A stretch of 64,000 nucleotides of DNA, from assembly GCA_031253985.1 (NCBI GenBank), contig JAIRVH010000223.1:1-64000 (forward strand), in the 5' to 3' direction. The number at the start of each line of letters is the position of its first letter. The stretch's first letter is position 1. Shown in pieces: positions 25,626 to 34,643 of the stretch. The notes below the pieces were generated by a model. That model saw only the letters and a program-made list of their open reading frames with translations, was not told the DNA's origin and did not search any database. The translations under genes were made by a program, and so were the position numbers. Source of the DNA: Sphingobacterium sp. (GTDB lineage: Bacteria > Bacteroidota > Bacteroidia > Sphingobacteriales > Sphingobacteriaceae).

Positions 25626-26997
25626 CGGTTAATAGTGTTTGAATTCCTAATTTCGTTTGTTCAATAAGTATTTCAAGGCTTCCACTGGCATAGGGACTTT
25701 GCCAAACCGCATAAATATCCTGATCGTAGAGCTCCTTTGGTGCGAGATAACCAACATATCCATTTGCGATGTTGATAAAAACGATTGTATGATCCGGAAA
25801 TTCAGCTCGTACCTCCGTTTGGTAACAGGAATAGGCTTCATTGGCCTGTGCCACCAAAACCGCATCCCCCATTTTCCATATCCATACCGGAATAATTGCT
25901 TCCCGCTGGTTACCGATAGATTTACAGGTATTATATTTTCGCCAAAGACGGTCTTTCATCACACGGTCCGTACAGTTTTCATACTCCGCTAAAATTGCTT
26001 CCGGACGAGGCAACTTTTTGTAAGGCACGCTAACTGATAATATCTTTTGCTTAAAATCGGCCGAAGCAATCTGTTCCTGAAATCCCCAGCAGGCCAGTGG
26101 AGCCCCAGAAATCAACGGCTCTTTAAAAACCCAATTTTTGTTACCGTGCATTTCTTGGGCCATAGTAGCGAGAACAGCATAGCCCAGCTGCCGTCCATTG
26201 GCTTCTACCAGAGCTGGATCCTTTACATATTGCCTGCGCGGAGCCAGATCACCCGAGGCCCCCTGTAAAAAAAGGCAAGGAACTGCCAGCACATGCTCCA
26301 CCGTATTTCGCATTTCGCCAACAAAATCGGGTGAGAGCAAATCGTTCTCGTGAGCAAAACTGGTTGGATGGCAGGCATAATTACAAATAACAGCTTTTAA
26401 GCTTTCAATTTCATCATATATCCTTCCGACCAACAAGGTTGCATCCGCTTCTTTCAAGGGGTTATAACCAATCAGGTACTGCGAATCTATTTCCAGATCC
26501 CGGTTGCTTGCTAAATCACAAACACCGTAATTCCAGGTAAGACTTCCATTAAACAATGTTTGCTCTGCCGTTTCAATACAATATATCGCTTGTTGTTTGA
26601 GGAATTCCAAATAGGGTAAAATCAACTCGCCACCAGGCTGTCCTACATCTGTCGAACAGATACTTGGCCCGGCGTGCGTATGTGACAGGGCAAAAATAAG
26701 CTGGGATTCTTCCACGTTAAAATGACTGAGCAGTGCTAAGCGCAAATTCTGTTCATCAGCTGCATTTTTCCACCAGCCTAAGTCGGCTGTCAATAGGATT
26801 GCAGGCAAGCCATCGTCCGGTTGGATGTATAAACAATGCATGAGCAAAGGTTGGTGAATAGCGGTTGCCTGATCAAAAGGAGCCGCGCCCCAATTACGTG
26901 AATAAATGCCGATCGGCGGCGTAATATCACATTGACTAAGCCCGAACCGAGCGATCAGACTACCTGTTGTTTCTTTTAAGAGCTCTTTCTGTTTCAT
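25606..26997 (-). CDS. neutral/alkaline ceramidase-like protein
   Basis: This 463-residue protein resembles the N-terminal catalytic domain of neutral/alkaline non-lysosomal ceramidases. The features are CDITPPIGIY, a histidine-rich region (LSHTHAGP) and NYACHPTSFAHENDLLSPDFVGEM with likely zinc-binding histidines. True ceramidases are about 650-750 residues and exported; this one is short and lacks a signal peptide. Its role in a sugar-acid operon is unclear. An amidase acting on an N-acyl product is a reasonable guess. It ends 20 bases inside the symporter gene and starts 2 bases after the SDR gene. Confidence 0.72.
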   Translation of the reverse strand: MKQKELLKETTGSLIARFGLSQCDITPPIGIYSRNWGAAPFDQATAIHQPLLMHCLYIQPDDGLPAILLTADLGWWKNAADEQNLRLALLSHFNVEESQLIFALSHTHAGPSICSTDVGQPGGELILPYLEFLKQQAIYCIETAEQTLFNGSLTWNYGVCDLASNRDLEIDSQYLIGYNPLKEADATLLVGRIYDEIESLKAVICNYACHPTSFAHENDLLSPDFVGEMRNTVEHVLAVPCLFLQGASGDLAPRRQYVKDPALVEANGRQLGYAVLATMAQEMHGNKNWVFKEPLISGAPLACWGFQEQIASADFKQKILSVSVPYKKLPRPEAILAEYENCTDRVMKDRLWRKYNTCKSIGNQREAIIPVWIWKMGDAVLVAQANEAYSCYQTEVRAEFPDHTIVFINIANGYVGYLAPKELYDQDIYAVWQSPYASGSLEILIEQTKLGIQTLLTDETRLD

Positions 26998-26999
26998 GC

Positions 27000-27770
27000 T
27001 TAAGGTCTAATCAAGGACAGGCCGCCATCCATTACCACAGCCGTGCCAGTCATATGTTTACAGTTGTCCGAACAGATCCAAAGGACCTGCTTCGCAATTT
27101 CTTCGGCTTCAATAATCTGTCCGAGCGGCACCACAGCCTTTGCTGTCTCCTGAAGTTCAGCATTCGATGACCAGACCACTTTGCTTAACCCTGCATTAAC
27201 ATAGCCTGGCGCAATCTCATTGACACGAATTCCGTGAGCTGCATATTCGAGTGCCATCGCCTGACAGAGCATCCGCAGGCCAGCCTTGGAAACACTATAA
27301 GCAGGTAAATTCTGATGCACGGCATGTGCTGCCCAGCTCCCCAGAAAAACAATAGATCCGCGGATACCCATATCGACAAATGACTTTGCGCAAGCATTCG
27401 CCAGAAAGAATGCGCCGTCAAGATTAACGGCCATCTCATTTTTCCATTCTTCGTTGCTCAATGTGCTAAAGTTTTTGATGGTGACGCATGCAGCGTTGGC
27501 AATACAGACTGCTATTGCGCCAAACTCCGCCTGTATCCGCGCAACCCAGTCATTCACCTGCCGCCCATCAGCAACATCGACCTGATCATAAAAAAGACAG
27601 GCTCCCGCTCCATTCAACAAAGGCCACCGCTCTTTGGCAACATGCTGCTCAAAGCGATCTGAAATACAGACAATAGCCTGCTCCGCCAAAAATGCTTCGG
27701 CCATCGCCCTTCCAATATCACCGAGCCCACCGCTGATCAATACGACCTTATTCTTATATTCCTCCATCAT
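27000..27770 (-). CDS. SDR family oxidoreductase
   Basis: This 256-residue classical short-chain dehydrogenase/reductase has the cofactor motif LISGGLGDIGRAM near residues 9-21, NAA near 92-94 and the catalytic YSVSKAGL segment near residue 157. GHxxGxxx-type variation is absent, so NAD(H) or NADP(H) use cannot be decided. It is in the middle of the operon, between the dehydratase and the ceramidase-like gene, and probably oxidises a sugar or reduces a keto-acid intermediate. Confidence 0.9.
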   Translation of the reverse strand: MMEEYKNKVVLISGGLGDIGRAMAEAFLAEQAIVCISDRFEQHVAKERWPLLNGAGACLFYDQVDVADGRQVNDWVARIQAEFGAIAVCIANAACVTIKNFSTLSNEEWKNEMAVNLDGAFFLANACAKSFVDMGIRGSIVFLGSWAAHAVHQNLPAYSVSKAGLRMLCQAMALEYAAHGIRVNEIAPGYVNAGLSKVVWSSNAELQETAKAVVPLGQIIEAEEIAKQVLWICSDNCKHMTGTAVVMDGGLSLIRP

Positions 27771-27783
27771 CGCTATTTTAAGA

Positions 27784-28962
27784 CTACCAATCGCCTACGC
27801 TACCATCCTTATAAAATGTTCGCTGCAATATTTCTTGCTGAAAAGGATGTTTTTTGACCTCTTCTTCATTGATTTCAATGCCTAAACCTGGCCGCGTATT
27901 GGGAAGTACAATCCGTCCTTTCTCCTGAACAGTAAATCCTTCGGTGACTACATCCTGACGCCATTCGACGTCCTTATGCACACTTTCACAAATGATATAG
28001 GAAGGTGTTGCAAAGCCCAGCTCAATGGATGCCGCTGTACTCACAGGCCCCTGCGGGTTATGCGGCGCCATAGATACACGGTAAGCATCTGCCAAGGCCC
28101 CGATTTTACGCGCTTCAGTCAGACCGCCACAATGTGTGATATCAGGTTGTATAACACTTACAGCACGTTTCTCGAGCATATCCCGAAATGCATGCACACC
28201 AATCAAGCGTTCACCGGAAGCAATGGGCGTTGTGACAGCACGCTGAATCAAGGCTATATCTTCCATCGTTTCGGGCCAGCAGGGCTCTTCAAAGAAATAT
28301 AAGCCATAGGGTTCCAGGGCCTTCGCAAATTGCATTCCCATCCGTGGACTTGGCCGCGCATGGCAATCCACCATAATATCTATATCGTCGCCTACAGCAT
28401 CACGCATTGCTTTGACACAAGCTTCAGCATATTTAATTGGACGTAGACCTTCCAACGACATGGTTTCGGGAACTGCCATCGACTTAAAAGCTGTAAAACC
28501 TTCATCAACAGCTTTCAGTGCAAGATCACCAAATCGTTTGGCATCATCTGGCGCAGTTTCATAAAAATCTTCCATGCGGCCACCACCTAAATGACAATAC
28601 AAACGAATATAGTCACGTACACGGCCGCCCCATAGCTCATGGCAAGGTACATTGTGAATTTTACCCAAAATATCCCATAAGGCAATATCAATACCACTGA
28701 TCGCTGTGCCGCGCACAATACCGTTACCGTGCCAGAAATGCTGTCTATACATCATCTGCCATAGATATTCGATACGCCGCGGGTCCTCACCGATCAACAG
28801 TTGAGAAATATCCTTGATTGCACCAACCACACTTTGCGTATGCCATTCCAAAGTAGCTTCACCCCAGCCCCAAAGTCCAGGTTGGTCCGTAATAATTTTA
28901 ACAAAAATCCAGTTTCGCATGCGTGCATGGCACACAAAGGTTTCAATAGCGGTTATTTTCAT
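27784..28962 (-). CDS. enolase-superfamily sugar-acid dehydratase (galactonate dehydratase-like)
   Basis: This 392-residue protein belongs to the mandelate racemase/muconate lactonizing branch of the enolase superfamily, nearest to D-galactonate dehydratases. Metal-ligand and acid/base segments are VDCHARPSPRMG near residue 195, FFEEP near 225, ASGER near 249 and the histidine of MAPHNPQGPVS near 299. It should remove water from an aldonate to give a 2-keto-3-deoxy acid. It is 8 bases downstream of the aminotransferase gene. The exact sugar acid cannot be read from sequence. Confidence 0.9.
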   Translation of the reverse strand: MKITAIETFVCHARMRNWIFVKIITDQPGLWGWGEATLEWHTQSVVGAIKDISQLLIGEDPRRIEYLWQMMYRQHFWHGNGIVRGTAISGIDIALWDILGKIHNVPCHELWGGRVRDYIRLYCHLGGGRMEDFYETAPDDAKRFGDLALKAVDEGFTAFKSMAVPETMSLEGLRPIKYAEACVKAMRDAVGDDIDIMVDCHARPSPRMGMQFAKALEPYGLYFFEEPCWPETMEDIALIQRAVTTPIASGERLIGVHAFRDMLEKRAVSVIQPDITHCGGLTEARKIGALADAYRVSMAPHNPQGPVSTAASIELGFATPSYIICESVHKDVEWRQDVVTEGFTVQEKGRIVLPNTRPGLGIEINEEEVKKHPFQQEILQRTFYKDGSVGDW

Positions 28963-28970
28963 AGTTAGGA

Positions 28971-30293
28971 TTACAAACTTTTTATTACGCGTTCTGTTGC
29001 CTCTAAAGTCCTGTCAATATCTTCTTCCGTGTGCGCAAAGGAGATACTTCCTTGTTTAATGGCTGCCGGAAAATTGAAAATCCCCTCTTTTATGAGCTTT
29101 TTTCGATATTGGGTATCCAGCTCAAAGTTGTGGTTATCCAAAATATCATGAAAATTGACTGGCGCATGGTCCATAAAATATGTACAGAAGGCAGATCCTT
29201 GGCGTGCGACATAAAACGGTACGCCTAATTTAGGAAATATTTCCTGATATCCCTGTTCCAAACGCGCACCAAGCGCCTCTACGTGTTCATAAACCCGATG
29301 CTCGGAACTGCCTAATTTTTTCAATGTTGCAATCGCGGCCGCAGTCGTTAATGGAAAAGCATTAAAAGTACCAGCAATCATCACCCGCTTGGACTTATCA
29401 GGATCAACAAAATAATCCATATACTTCTTCTTTCCTGCAATAACGCCTAATGGATAACCATTCGCGACTGCTTTTCCAAAAGTGGACAAATCAGGCTGAA
29501 TACCGCAGATGGACTGATATCCTCCCAAGGCATGTCTAAATCCGGTTTTTACTTCGTCAAAAATCAACAGAAATCCATTTTCGTCGGCCATTTGACGTAA
29601 GCCTTCCAAATACCCCGACTTGGGCTTCACGATACCGATATTCTGTAAAATAGGTTCCAGTAAAATACAGGCAACATCATATTTCTGAGTGACATATTGT
29701 ACACTTTCCAAATCGTTGTAGTTGACAATGTGCACCAAATCGCTGTGATTTTTAGGAACCCCAGCACTCAATGAATCGAATGGATATTCCCCCGGACTTT
29801 GATACGAGCCGACATCTTCCCGCTGGCTGATCACATTGCAAGCCACATCATTATGCCAGCCATTGTAACCACCCTGCATCACGATCACATGATCACGTCC
29901 TGTCACTGCCCTGGCTATACGGATTGCATGGTAGGTCGCTTCAGATCCCGTTGTCGTAATCTGAACACTTTCCACTGAAGGTACAGACTGACAAAAAAGT
30001 TCCGCAAATTCACCTTCCAGCAATGTCGGTCCAGCCCCCATCAATACTTGCTGTTCCTGTAAGGTCTGCAACACGGCAGCGTTGACATCCGGGTCGTTAT
30101 GCCCCAAAAAAGATGCGGCAAATCCCGCCTGATAATCGATGTATTTATTTCCATCGATATCTTCGACCAGACTACCCTTTCCTTTTACAAAGCAGATATT
30201 AGGATCTGACTTCCGATTTAACGATACCACTCCGCCAGGTATCCATCTTGCATTCTCCCGCAGTATAGCGGCTGATTTTTCATTTTCTTGCAT
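28971..30293 (-). CDS. class III aminotransferase (glutamate-1-semialdehyde aminomutase-like)
   Basis: This 440-residue PLP enzyme belongs to the class III aminotransferases, closest to the GSAM-like branch. FDEVKTGFRHALGGYQ near residues 235-250 and the PLP lysine in STFGKAVANGYPLG near residue 265 are diagnostic. It is not the haem enzyme, since it lies in a catabolic operon whose first cistron it is. It probably adds or removes an amino group on the degraded monomer, which would fit a glycan containing an amino sugar acid or an amino-acid substituent. Confidence 0.87.
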   Translation of the reverse strand: MQENEKSAAILRENARWIPGGVVSLNRKSDPNICFVKGKGSLVEDIDGNKYIDYQAGFAASFLGHNDPDVNAAVLQTLQEQQVLMGAGPTLLEGEFAELFCQSVPSVESVQITTTGSEATYHAIRIARAVTGRDHVIVMQGGYNGWHNDVACNVISQREDVGSYQSPGEYPFDSLSAGVPKNHSDLVHIVNYNDLESVQYVTQKYDVACILLEPILQNIGIVKPKSGYLEGLRQMADENGFLLIFDEVKTGFRHALGGYQSICGIQPDLSTFGKAVANGYPLGVIAGKKKYMDYFVDPDKSKRVMIAGTFNAFPLTTAAAIATLKKLGSSEHRVYEHVEALGARLEQGYQEIFPKLGVPFYVARQGSAFCTYFMDHAPVNFHDILDNHNFELDTQYRKKLIKEGIFNFPAAIKQGSISFAHTEEDIDRTLEATERVIKSL

Positions 30294-30365
30294 GCCTATT
30301 AAAAGTTTTGCTATTTGTTATTGTTATAATTGGACGATCACTGCCGCTCTTGCTGCAGTCATCTG

Positions 30366-30389
30366 TAGCTTGTATTTAAATACAAGCTA
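30366..30389. promoter_or_regulatory. 24-base perfect palindrome in the aminotransferase/SMP-30 divergent region
   Basis: The half TAGCTTGTATTT is followed directly by its reverse complement. The inner part keeps TTGTAT and ATACAA, the halves of the GTATAC operators nearby, with four extra bases between them. It lies about 75 bases upstream of the aminotransferase ATG on the minus strand. Confidence 0.6.
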
Positions 30390-30393
30390 TTTT

Positions 30394-30426
30394 ATGTATA
30401 CCAAATTACAATATTTTTGTATACAT
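30394..30426. promoter_or_regulatory. pair of GTATAC operator candidates before the SMP-30 gene
   Basis: GTATAC cores lie at 30396-30401 and 30419-30424, 23 bases apart; the second sits in TTTTGTATACAT. They match the operator-like sequence at the gntR and susC/PQQ control points and lie in the divergent promoter region of two catabolic genes. Confidence 0.55.
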
Positions 30427-30454
30427 TTAAAATAAATTTTAAAATTTTTGAAAA

Positions 30455-31252
30455 ATGACTATTCTTATTGAAGGACTACTTTTTCCAGAGGGACCAGCTT
30501 TTGACAGACAGGGCAGCATATGGCTCGTGGAGAAAGAAGCTGGAAACCTGGTTTATTATAATCATAGACAGCATAGCCGGATAGCTGTAGGTGGGCACCC
30601 CAACGGAATTGCTATAGATAAAAAGGGAATAATATGGTTTTGTGACTCCCTGCAAAACAGCATCCGCTGCTATGATCCAGTGCACAAAACCTGTACAACA
30701 ATGGCCACAGAAATCGCTGGGAACCCCTTAAAAATGCCCAACGATCTATGTTTTGACCATCGTGGAAACCTCCTATTCACCTGCCCCGGAGATGACCTGA
30801 CAGATGGCACGGGCTACATTTGCTGCCTAACCACCCATAAAAAGCTGACGAAAATTCACACGGATCTATTTTATCCAAACGGATTGGCTTTCGCCCCAGA
30901 CAACAGCACACTCTTTGTCGCTGAAACAGGCACAAAATGGATCTGGAAAATGCGCTGGGACAGCTTATTACATCAAGTGGATGGCATCGAAAAATCTATA
31001 GAAACAGGCGGCAGTATTGGTCCGGACGGAATCGCTTTCAGCCGGGACAACCATCTATTTGCGGCTATCTACGGATCACAGCATATCCTTTCTATTGACA
31101 CCAAAAACAAGACGACAGAGAAAATTACTACCCCAGGCAAGAATCCAACAAATTGCGCTTTAGACCCGCAAGGTATTCAGGGACTTATCATTACGGAAGC
31201 CGAGAAAGGGCAATTGCTGCAGTGGAAAAGCACAAAAAAGGGTCTATTGTAA
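30455..31252 (+). CDS. SMP-30/gluconolactonase-like family protein
   Basis: This 265-residue six-bladed beta-propeller protein of the SMP-30/gluconolactonase/LRE family is a metal-dependent lactonase. The EGPAFDRQGSIWLVE start (metal Glu near residue 10), PNGIAIDKKG, MPNDLCFDHRGNLLFT (metal Asn) and SIGPDGIAFS (metal Asp) match the family. It would open a sugar lactone to the aldonate, the step before the dehydratase in the divergent operon. There is no signal peptide. Its stop codon lies inside the terminator hairpin. Confidence 0.88.
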   Translation: MTILIEGLLFPEGPAFDRQGSIWLVEKEAGNLVYYNHRQHSRIAVGGHPNGIAIDKKGIIWFCDSLQNSIRCYDPVHKTCTTMATEIAGNPLKMPNDLCFDHRGNLLFTCPGDDLTDGTGYICCLTTHKKLTKIHTDLFYPNGLAFAPDNSTLFVAETGTKWIWKMRWDSLLHQVDGIEKSIETGGSIGPDGIAFSRDNHLFAAIYGSQHILSIDTKNKTTEKITTPGKNPTNCALDPQGIQGLIITEAEKGQLLQWKSTKKGLL

Positions 31253-31263
31253 ACAATAGACCC
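31240..31263. terminator. terminator overlapping the SMP-30 stop codon
   Basis: Arms GGGTCTATTGT (31240-31250) and ACAATAGACCC (31253-31263) are perfect complements. The TAA stop (31250-31252) forms the loop. The hairpin separates the SMP-30 gene from the convergent gntR-type gene. Confidence 0.7.
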
Positions 31264-31285
31264 CCTATAAAAATCATAAGAATTA

Positions 31286-31924
31286 TTAAACCAGCTCCAG
31301 CGCTTCCTGTTCTCCGCGATCCAAATGGTGAACCAGGGTCGTATAGGCTTTATTCCAATCATCGGCTTTCAGTGCATCCACAATCGCCCGATGCTCTTTC
31401 TCTGTATCCAGATAATCTTCCATCTGCCCCATAATAGCCCCCAGCTTCATATGAAATAAAGGGATATTGCTGTTTTTATAAATAGCAATTAACCGCGAAT
31501 TACAGGTCCCCTCAATAATACGCTCATGAAAGCGCACATCAGCTTCACATGCTCCACCATAATAACCTTTGCTAACCATATCAGAAAAGTCGTTACAGAT
31601 CAATTCCAGATCCTGTATAAGCTCTTTGCTTTTCTTTGAAAAAAGAATTTTCAGGGCCCCTATCTCCAGAAGCTCACGCAACTCACGAATATCTTTCACA
31701 TCTTCGACAGTCATTTTCTTCACAAAGCAGCCGCCTTTTTCACCAAATTCAACCAGACTTTCTCCCGCGAGGCGCATAAAAGCTTCACGCACAGCAACCC
31801 TACTCACCGCCATCTTATCCGCCCAAGCACTCTCTACCAACCTTGCCCCACCAACCAGCTGACTGGACAAAATTTTCTTACGCACTTCTAAATAAACCTT
31901 ATAGGCAAGCGAATCTTCTTTCAT
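31286..31924 (-). CDS. GntR family regulator with FCD ligand-binding domain
   Basis: This regulator of about 212 residues has an N-terminal winged helix (LAYKVYLEVRKKILSSQL, then SRVAVREAFMRLAGESLVE) and a C-terminal all-helical FCD domain (about residues 75-212) with the metal-binding pattern D..FH....... The start chosen is the ATG at 31924. The longer frame from 31945 would put the palindrome ATTGTATACAAT inside the coding region, and a TATTTTTG -7 box lies at 31950-31943. FCD regulators usually respond to sugar acids or other organic acids. It lies just downstream of the heparinase-like gene and probably controls the whole region through the shared palindrome. Confidence 0.88.
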   Translation of the reverse strand: MKEDSLAYKVYLEVRKKILSSQLVGGARLVESAWADKMAVSRVAVREAFMRLAGESLVEFGEKGGCFVKKMTVEDVKDIRELRELLEIGALKILFSKKSKELIQDLELICNDFSDMVSKGYYGGACEADVRFHERIIEGTCNSRLIAIYKNSNIPLFHMKLGAIMGQMEDYLDTEKEHRAIVDALKADDWNKAYTTLVHHLDRGEQEALELV

Positions 31925-31936
31925 ATTGTATACAAT
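31925..31936. promoter_or_regulatory. GntR operator candidate at its own gene
   Basis: ATTGTATACAAT is a perfect 12-base palindrome directly before the chosen start codon and downstream of a TATTTTTG -7 box (31950-31943, minus strand). The position suits autorepression. Its core TTGTATACAA is the same as at 41241 and 41378. Confidence 0.65.
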
Positions 31937-31990
31937 TTTGTGCAAAAATAAGAATACAAAATCATTAAAAAAATTTAAACAATGTATTCT

Positions 31991-34639
31991 TTAATTAATC
32001 CTTCCCTCTTGAGCTCCATACGCCCTACCCGGCGACAAATAAATAGTTTCTGCTTTAGATTTCCAACTGGTTGTATGATTCCCTTTGAGGACATTTATAT
32101 TAAAGCTACTATTTTTTAATGAACTTTTCATATTCCAGAAACCATCTTTCAAACCAACCACAACAACTTCATATTGCTGATCCCCAGGCACCACAACTTC
32201 AACGGGTTCATCAAGATACCGGTTTGGTTTTGCAACAACCAGCAAGCGGTCAGCCACTTTGAAAAGATAGTAATTTCCCTTTTCTTCGTAATGCACAGGT
32301 AATTTTGAACTTCCTTGCTCCGTCATCTGAAAAACGGCCGCATAACTAACCTGATCGCTTTCATTCTTTGGGGAAACCATGATCCTTGTCCCGCTAGCTT
32401 CTGGCCAGGGGGACTTAACCTGATAGAGATCACCAAAAACAAAAGCGGTCGAATCGCCCGAATACATTTTTACCTCACAGTCCTTAAGCTGCGGTTTCAG
32501 CAGATCAACATAGGTCGAACCGGCCACGTTTTTAAAAGAGCTGTTCAACACAAAACCTTGCTGATCCTTTATCGGTTTTTCCAAGGTATTGATCTGCCAG
32601 TAGGGCTCAAATTTTTTATCATTTGTTTCAAGCTCATCCAGCAGCACAATGATAGCTGGCACATCCTTCCGCTTCAGATTCAGGAAGAGGAAACTTTTTG
32701 CATACGATTTGACTTTAGCTGTGTACGCTGCCGTTAGATCCGCATTAAAATAGCTATAGTTAGGCTGCACAGGATCCGGGCCGAATGCTGATGCCCTGAT
32801 CTCACCGGTATGATACCACGAATCATGTATAACTTCGTCGACCGACCTCGGAAAACGCTGACTGAAGCGCGTTCCGCCATCATTTGTTTTTGTCCGGAAC
32901 AAAAGCGGTTCCGCAGGATCACGCACCAATAACATACTATGCGCTACCGAGCGCTTGTTAAAATTAAAATCATAAGGTGAACCATACGAAAGATACAAAC
33001 CGAGATCGCCGACCTGAATGCCATGATGATAAATCTGTAAAGCCCCTGCATCGGCATGCTGATGATTGCCAAAATGATAGCCCCCTCCCTTGATCTCGGC
33101 AACCACATCCGAACTGCCTTTCTCCTCACTCCAGCCTGTCCGGGCAACCATAGATCCCAGGACGGGTCCAAAATCTTTGGTCAACGGTATTTTTTCACGA
33201 TCAAAGTCTGGCTTCAATTTCGGATCATCCAACAGCAGAAACAAGATTGGATTTTCTGGCAGACCGCCCTGCTTCACAAACTCGGCCTTAATCGCAGGGT
33301 TACCGGAATAGGCATAGCAAAGCAGCATGGTCTGTGGATTTTTCCAATAGAAATCAGCGCTGCTATTATACTTAACGTTAAACATATCGCCGTCGCGCAG
33401 CATTTTACCATCGGGCGTACGCATGTAGAGCCAATAGTAGGGCATATTTTTGATATTGTCATCAAAAACAGGATAACCGAGCATCCGGTAATACAGCCAG
33501 GCACCGTGCATCTCCCATCCGAAACGATAACCGCCGTAATCTACACCTTGATTGTGACGTGGAGACTGATATTCAAACTTGCGCATCGGCACCAATTGTT
33601 CCAAAATTGAATAAGAAGTATACTTATAAGGCACCGGATCTTCATCGTACAGAGCAATGCTCATTGCCAAAAGATCGCGCGAAACCTGCGCTTCATTTCC
33701 ATGCCCGTTGATGATGCTTTCAATGCCAAAAAAGGGCGGCCAACCAATCTCCATGTCCTGCGCCAACCGCATCATATTTTTATGCAATCCGGTTTTGCTC
33801 CGTGCATCCAACAAACTATAACACCAATCATAAACCAGTGCCCCAGTATAAATGGCACGTCCGAGCTCACGTGTGATGTCACCGTAGGAAATATTCCCAA
33901 ACTCCAGCATCTCGAGGTATTGACCGGCCAAGCTGACCGCCTCTTTACCGATTTTTTCGTCACCGGACATCAGGTAATAAAAGGCTTTGGCTTCGATGGC
34001 ACGTTCGATCTTTTCATCGTAAAACATTTCTTTCTTCGGATCGTAGCTAAACTGAACGAGCTGCAACGCAAGCGCCTTCACTTTTCCCCAGGCTTCCTGA
34101 TGCTCAGCTTCCTCCAGCCGTCCTTTGACAACCTGCAAAGATTCTTTGTTCACCCATAACCTGGGATGTTCTGCAGGCGGAACAATACTCGGCTTATAAC
34201 TTTCTGCCGCAACGGGCGCAACCGGAGGCACAAAGGCATTGATCGAAACAGCTTTAACCTTAAAATCGGCAGGCAGTAGCATACTGACCGTTTGCTTCCC
34301 TTTCTCAAAATAAAATTTACCGAGATCCTGTTTCGCACCCCTAAAACTATCAAATACAATACGCTTGGTCGGTCGCGAAGCACGAACATCAATCGTGGCG
34401 TATAGTGTCATCATACCCGTTTTATCGGCGGCTTTTATTTTATTCAAATCCGTCACTTCACCTTCCGAAGTTAAACTATAGACACCTGCAGCCGGAATAT
34501 CAACCTGTACCTGCAGCTTCTGCCCCTTGCCCTTTACCGAAGTGACCTTTGCCTGTTGTCCATAGGCCTTTCCCAGGATCGCCATAAAAGCGAGTCCTAG
34601 AAAAGTACCTTTAACGATTAGCCATATCCTCACACTCAT
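31991..34639 (-). CDS. heparinase II/III-like polysaccharide lyase
   Basis: This 882-residue exported protein has a signal peptide (about residues 1-27, ending YGQQ), an N-terminal beta-domain of about 150 residues and a helical toroid (HPRLWVNKESLQVVKGRL onward). A heparinase II/III-like C-terminal beta-sandwich follows, with GGGYHFGNHQHADAGALQIYHHG as the metal/substrate-binding segment. The family cleaves uronate-containing glycans by beta-elimination. The exact polysaccharide is open: heparan-, alginate- and pectin-like substrates all occur in this fold. It is downstream of the SusC/SusD genes and thus the depolymerase of this locus. Confidence 0.88.
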   Translation of the reverse strand: MSVRIWLIVKGTFLGLAFMAILGKAYGQQAKVTSVKGKGQKLQVQVDIPAAGVYSLTSEGEVTDLNKIKAADKTGMMTLYATIDVRASRPTKRIVFDSFRGAKQDLGKFYFEKGKQTVSMLLPADFKVKAVSINAFVPPVAPVAAESYKPSIVPPAEHPRLWVNKESLQVVKGRLEEAEHQEAWGKVKALALQLVQFSYDPKKEMFYDEKIERAIEAKAFYYLMSGDEKIGKEAVSLAGQYLEMLEFGNISYGDITRELGRAIYTGALVYDWCYSLLDARSKTGLHKNMMRLAQDMEIGWPPFFGIESIINGHGNEAQVSRDLLAMSIALYDEDPVPYKYTSYSILEQLVPMRKFEYQSPRHNQGVDYGGYRFGWEMHGAWLYYRMLGYPVFDDNIKNMPYYWLYMRTPDGKMLRDGDMFNVKYNSSADFYWKNPQTMLLCYAYSGNPAIKAEFVKQGGLPENPILFLLLDDPKLKPDFDREKIPLTKDFGPVLGSMVARTGWSEEKGSSDVVAEIKGGGYHFGNHQHADAGALQIYHHGIQVGDLGLYLSYGSPYDFNFNKRSVAHSMLLVRDPAEPLLFRTKTNDGGTRFSQRFPRSVDEVIHDSWYHTGEIRASAFGPDPVQPNYSYFNADLTAAYTAKVKSYAKSFLFLNLKRKDVPAIIVLLDELETNDKKFEPYWQINTLEKPIKDQQGFVLNSSFKNVAGSTYVDLLKPQLKDCEVKMYSGDSTAFVFGDLYQVKSPWPEASGTRIMVSPKNESDQVSYAAVFQMTEQGSSKLPVHYEEKGNYYLFKVADRLLVVAKPNRYLDEPVEVVVPGDQQYEVVVVGLKDGFWNMKSSLKNSSFNINVLKGNHTTSWKSKAETIYLSPGRAYGAQEGRIN

Positions 34640-34643
34640 ATCC

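Noticed and set aside
28971..30293. Haem-pathway glutamate-1-semialdehyde aminomutase
   Set aside because: The protein is only family-related; its place at the head of a sugar-acid operon argues for a catabolic aminotransferase.
31925..31945. Longer start of the GntR gene at 31945
   Set aside because: It would place the operator palindrome inside the coding region and gives seven extra residues unlike the family. The ATG at 31924 fits better.
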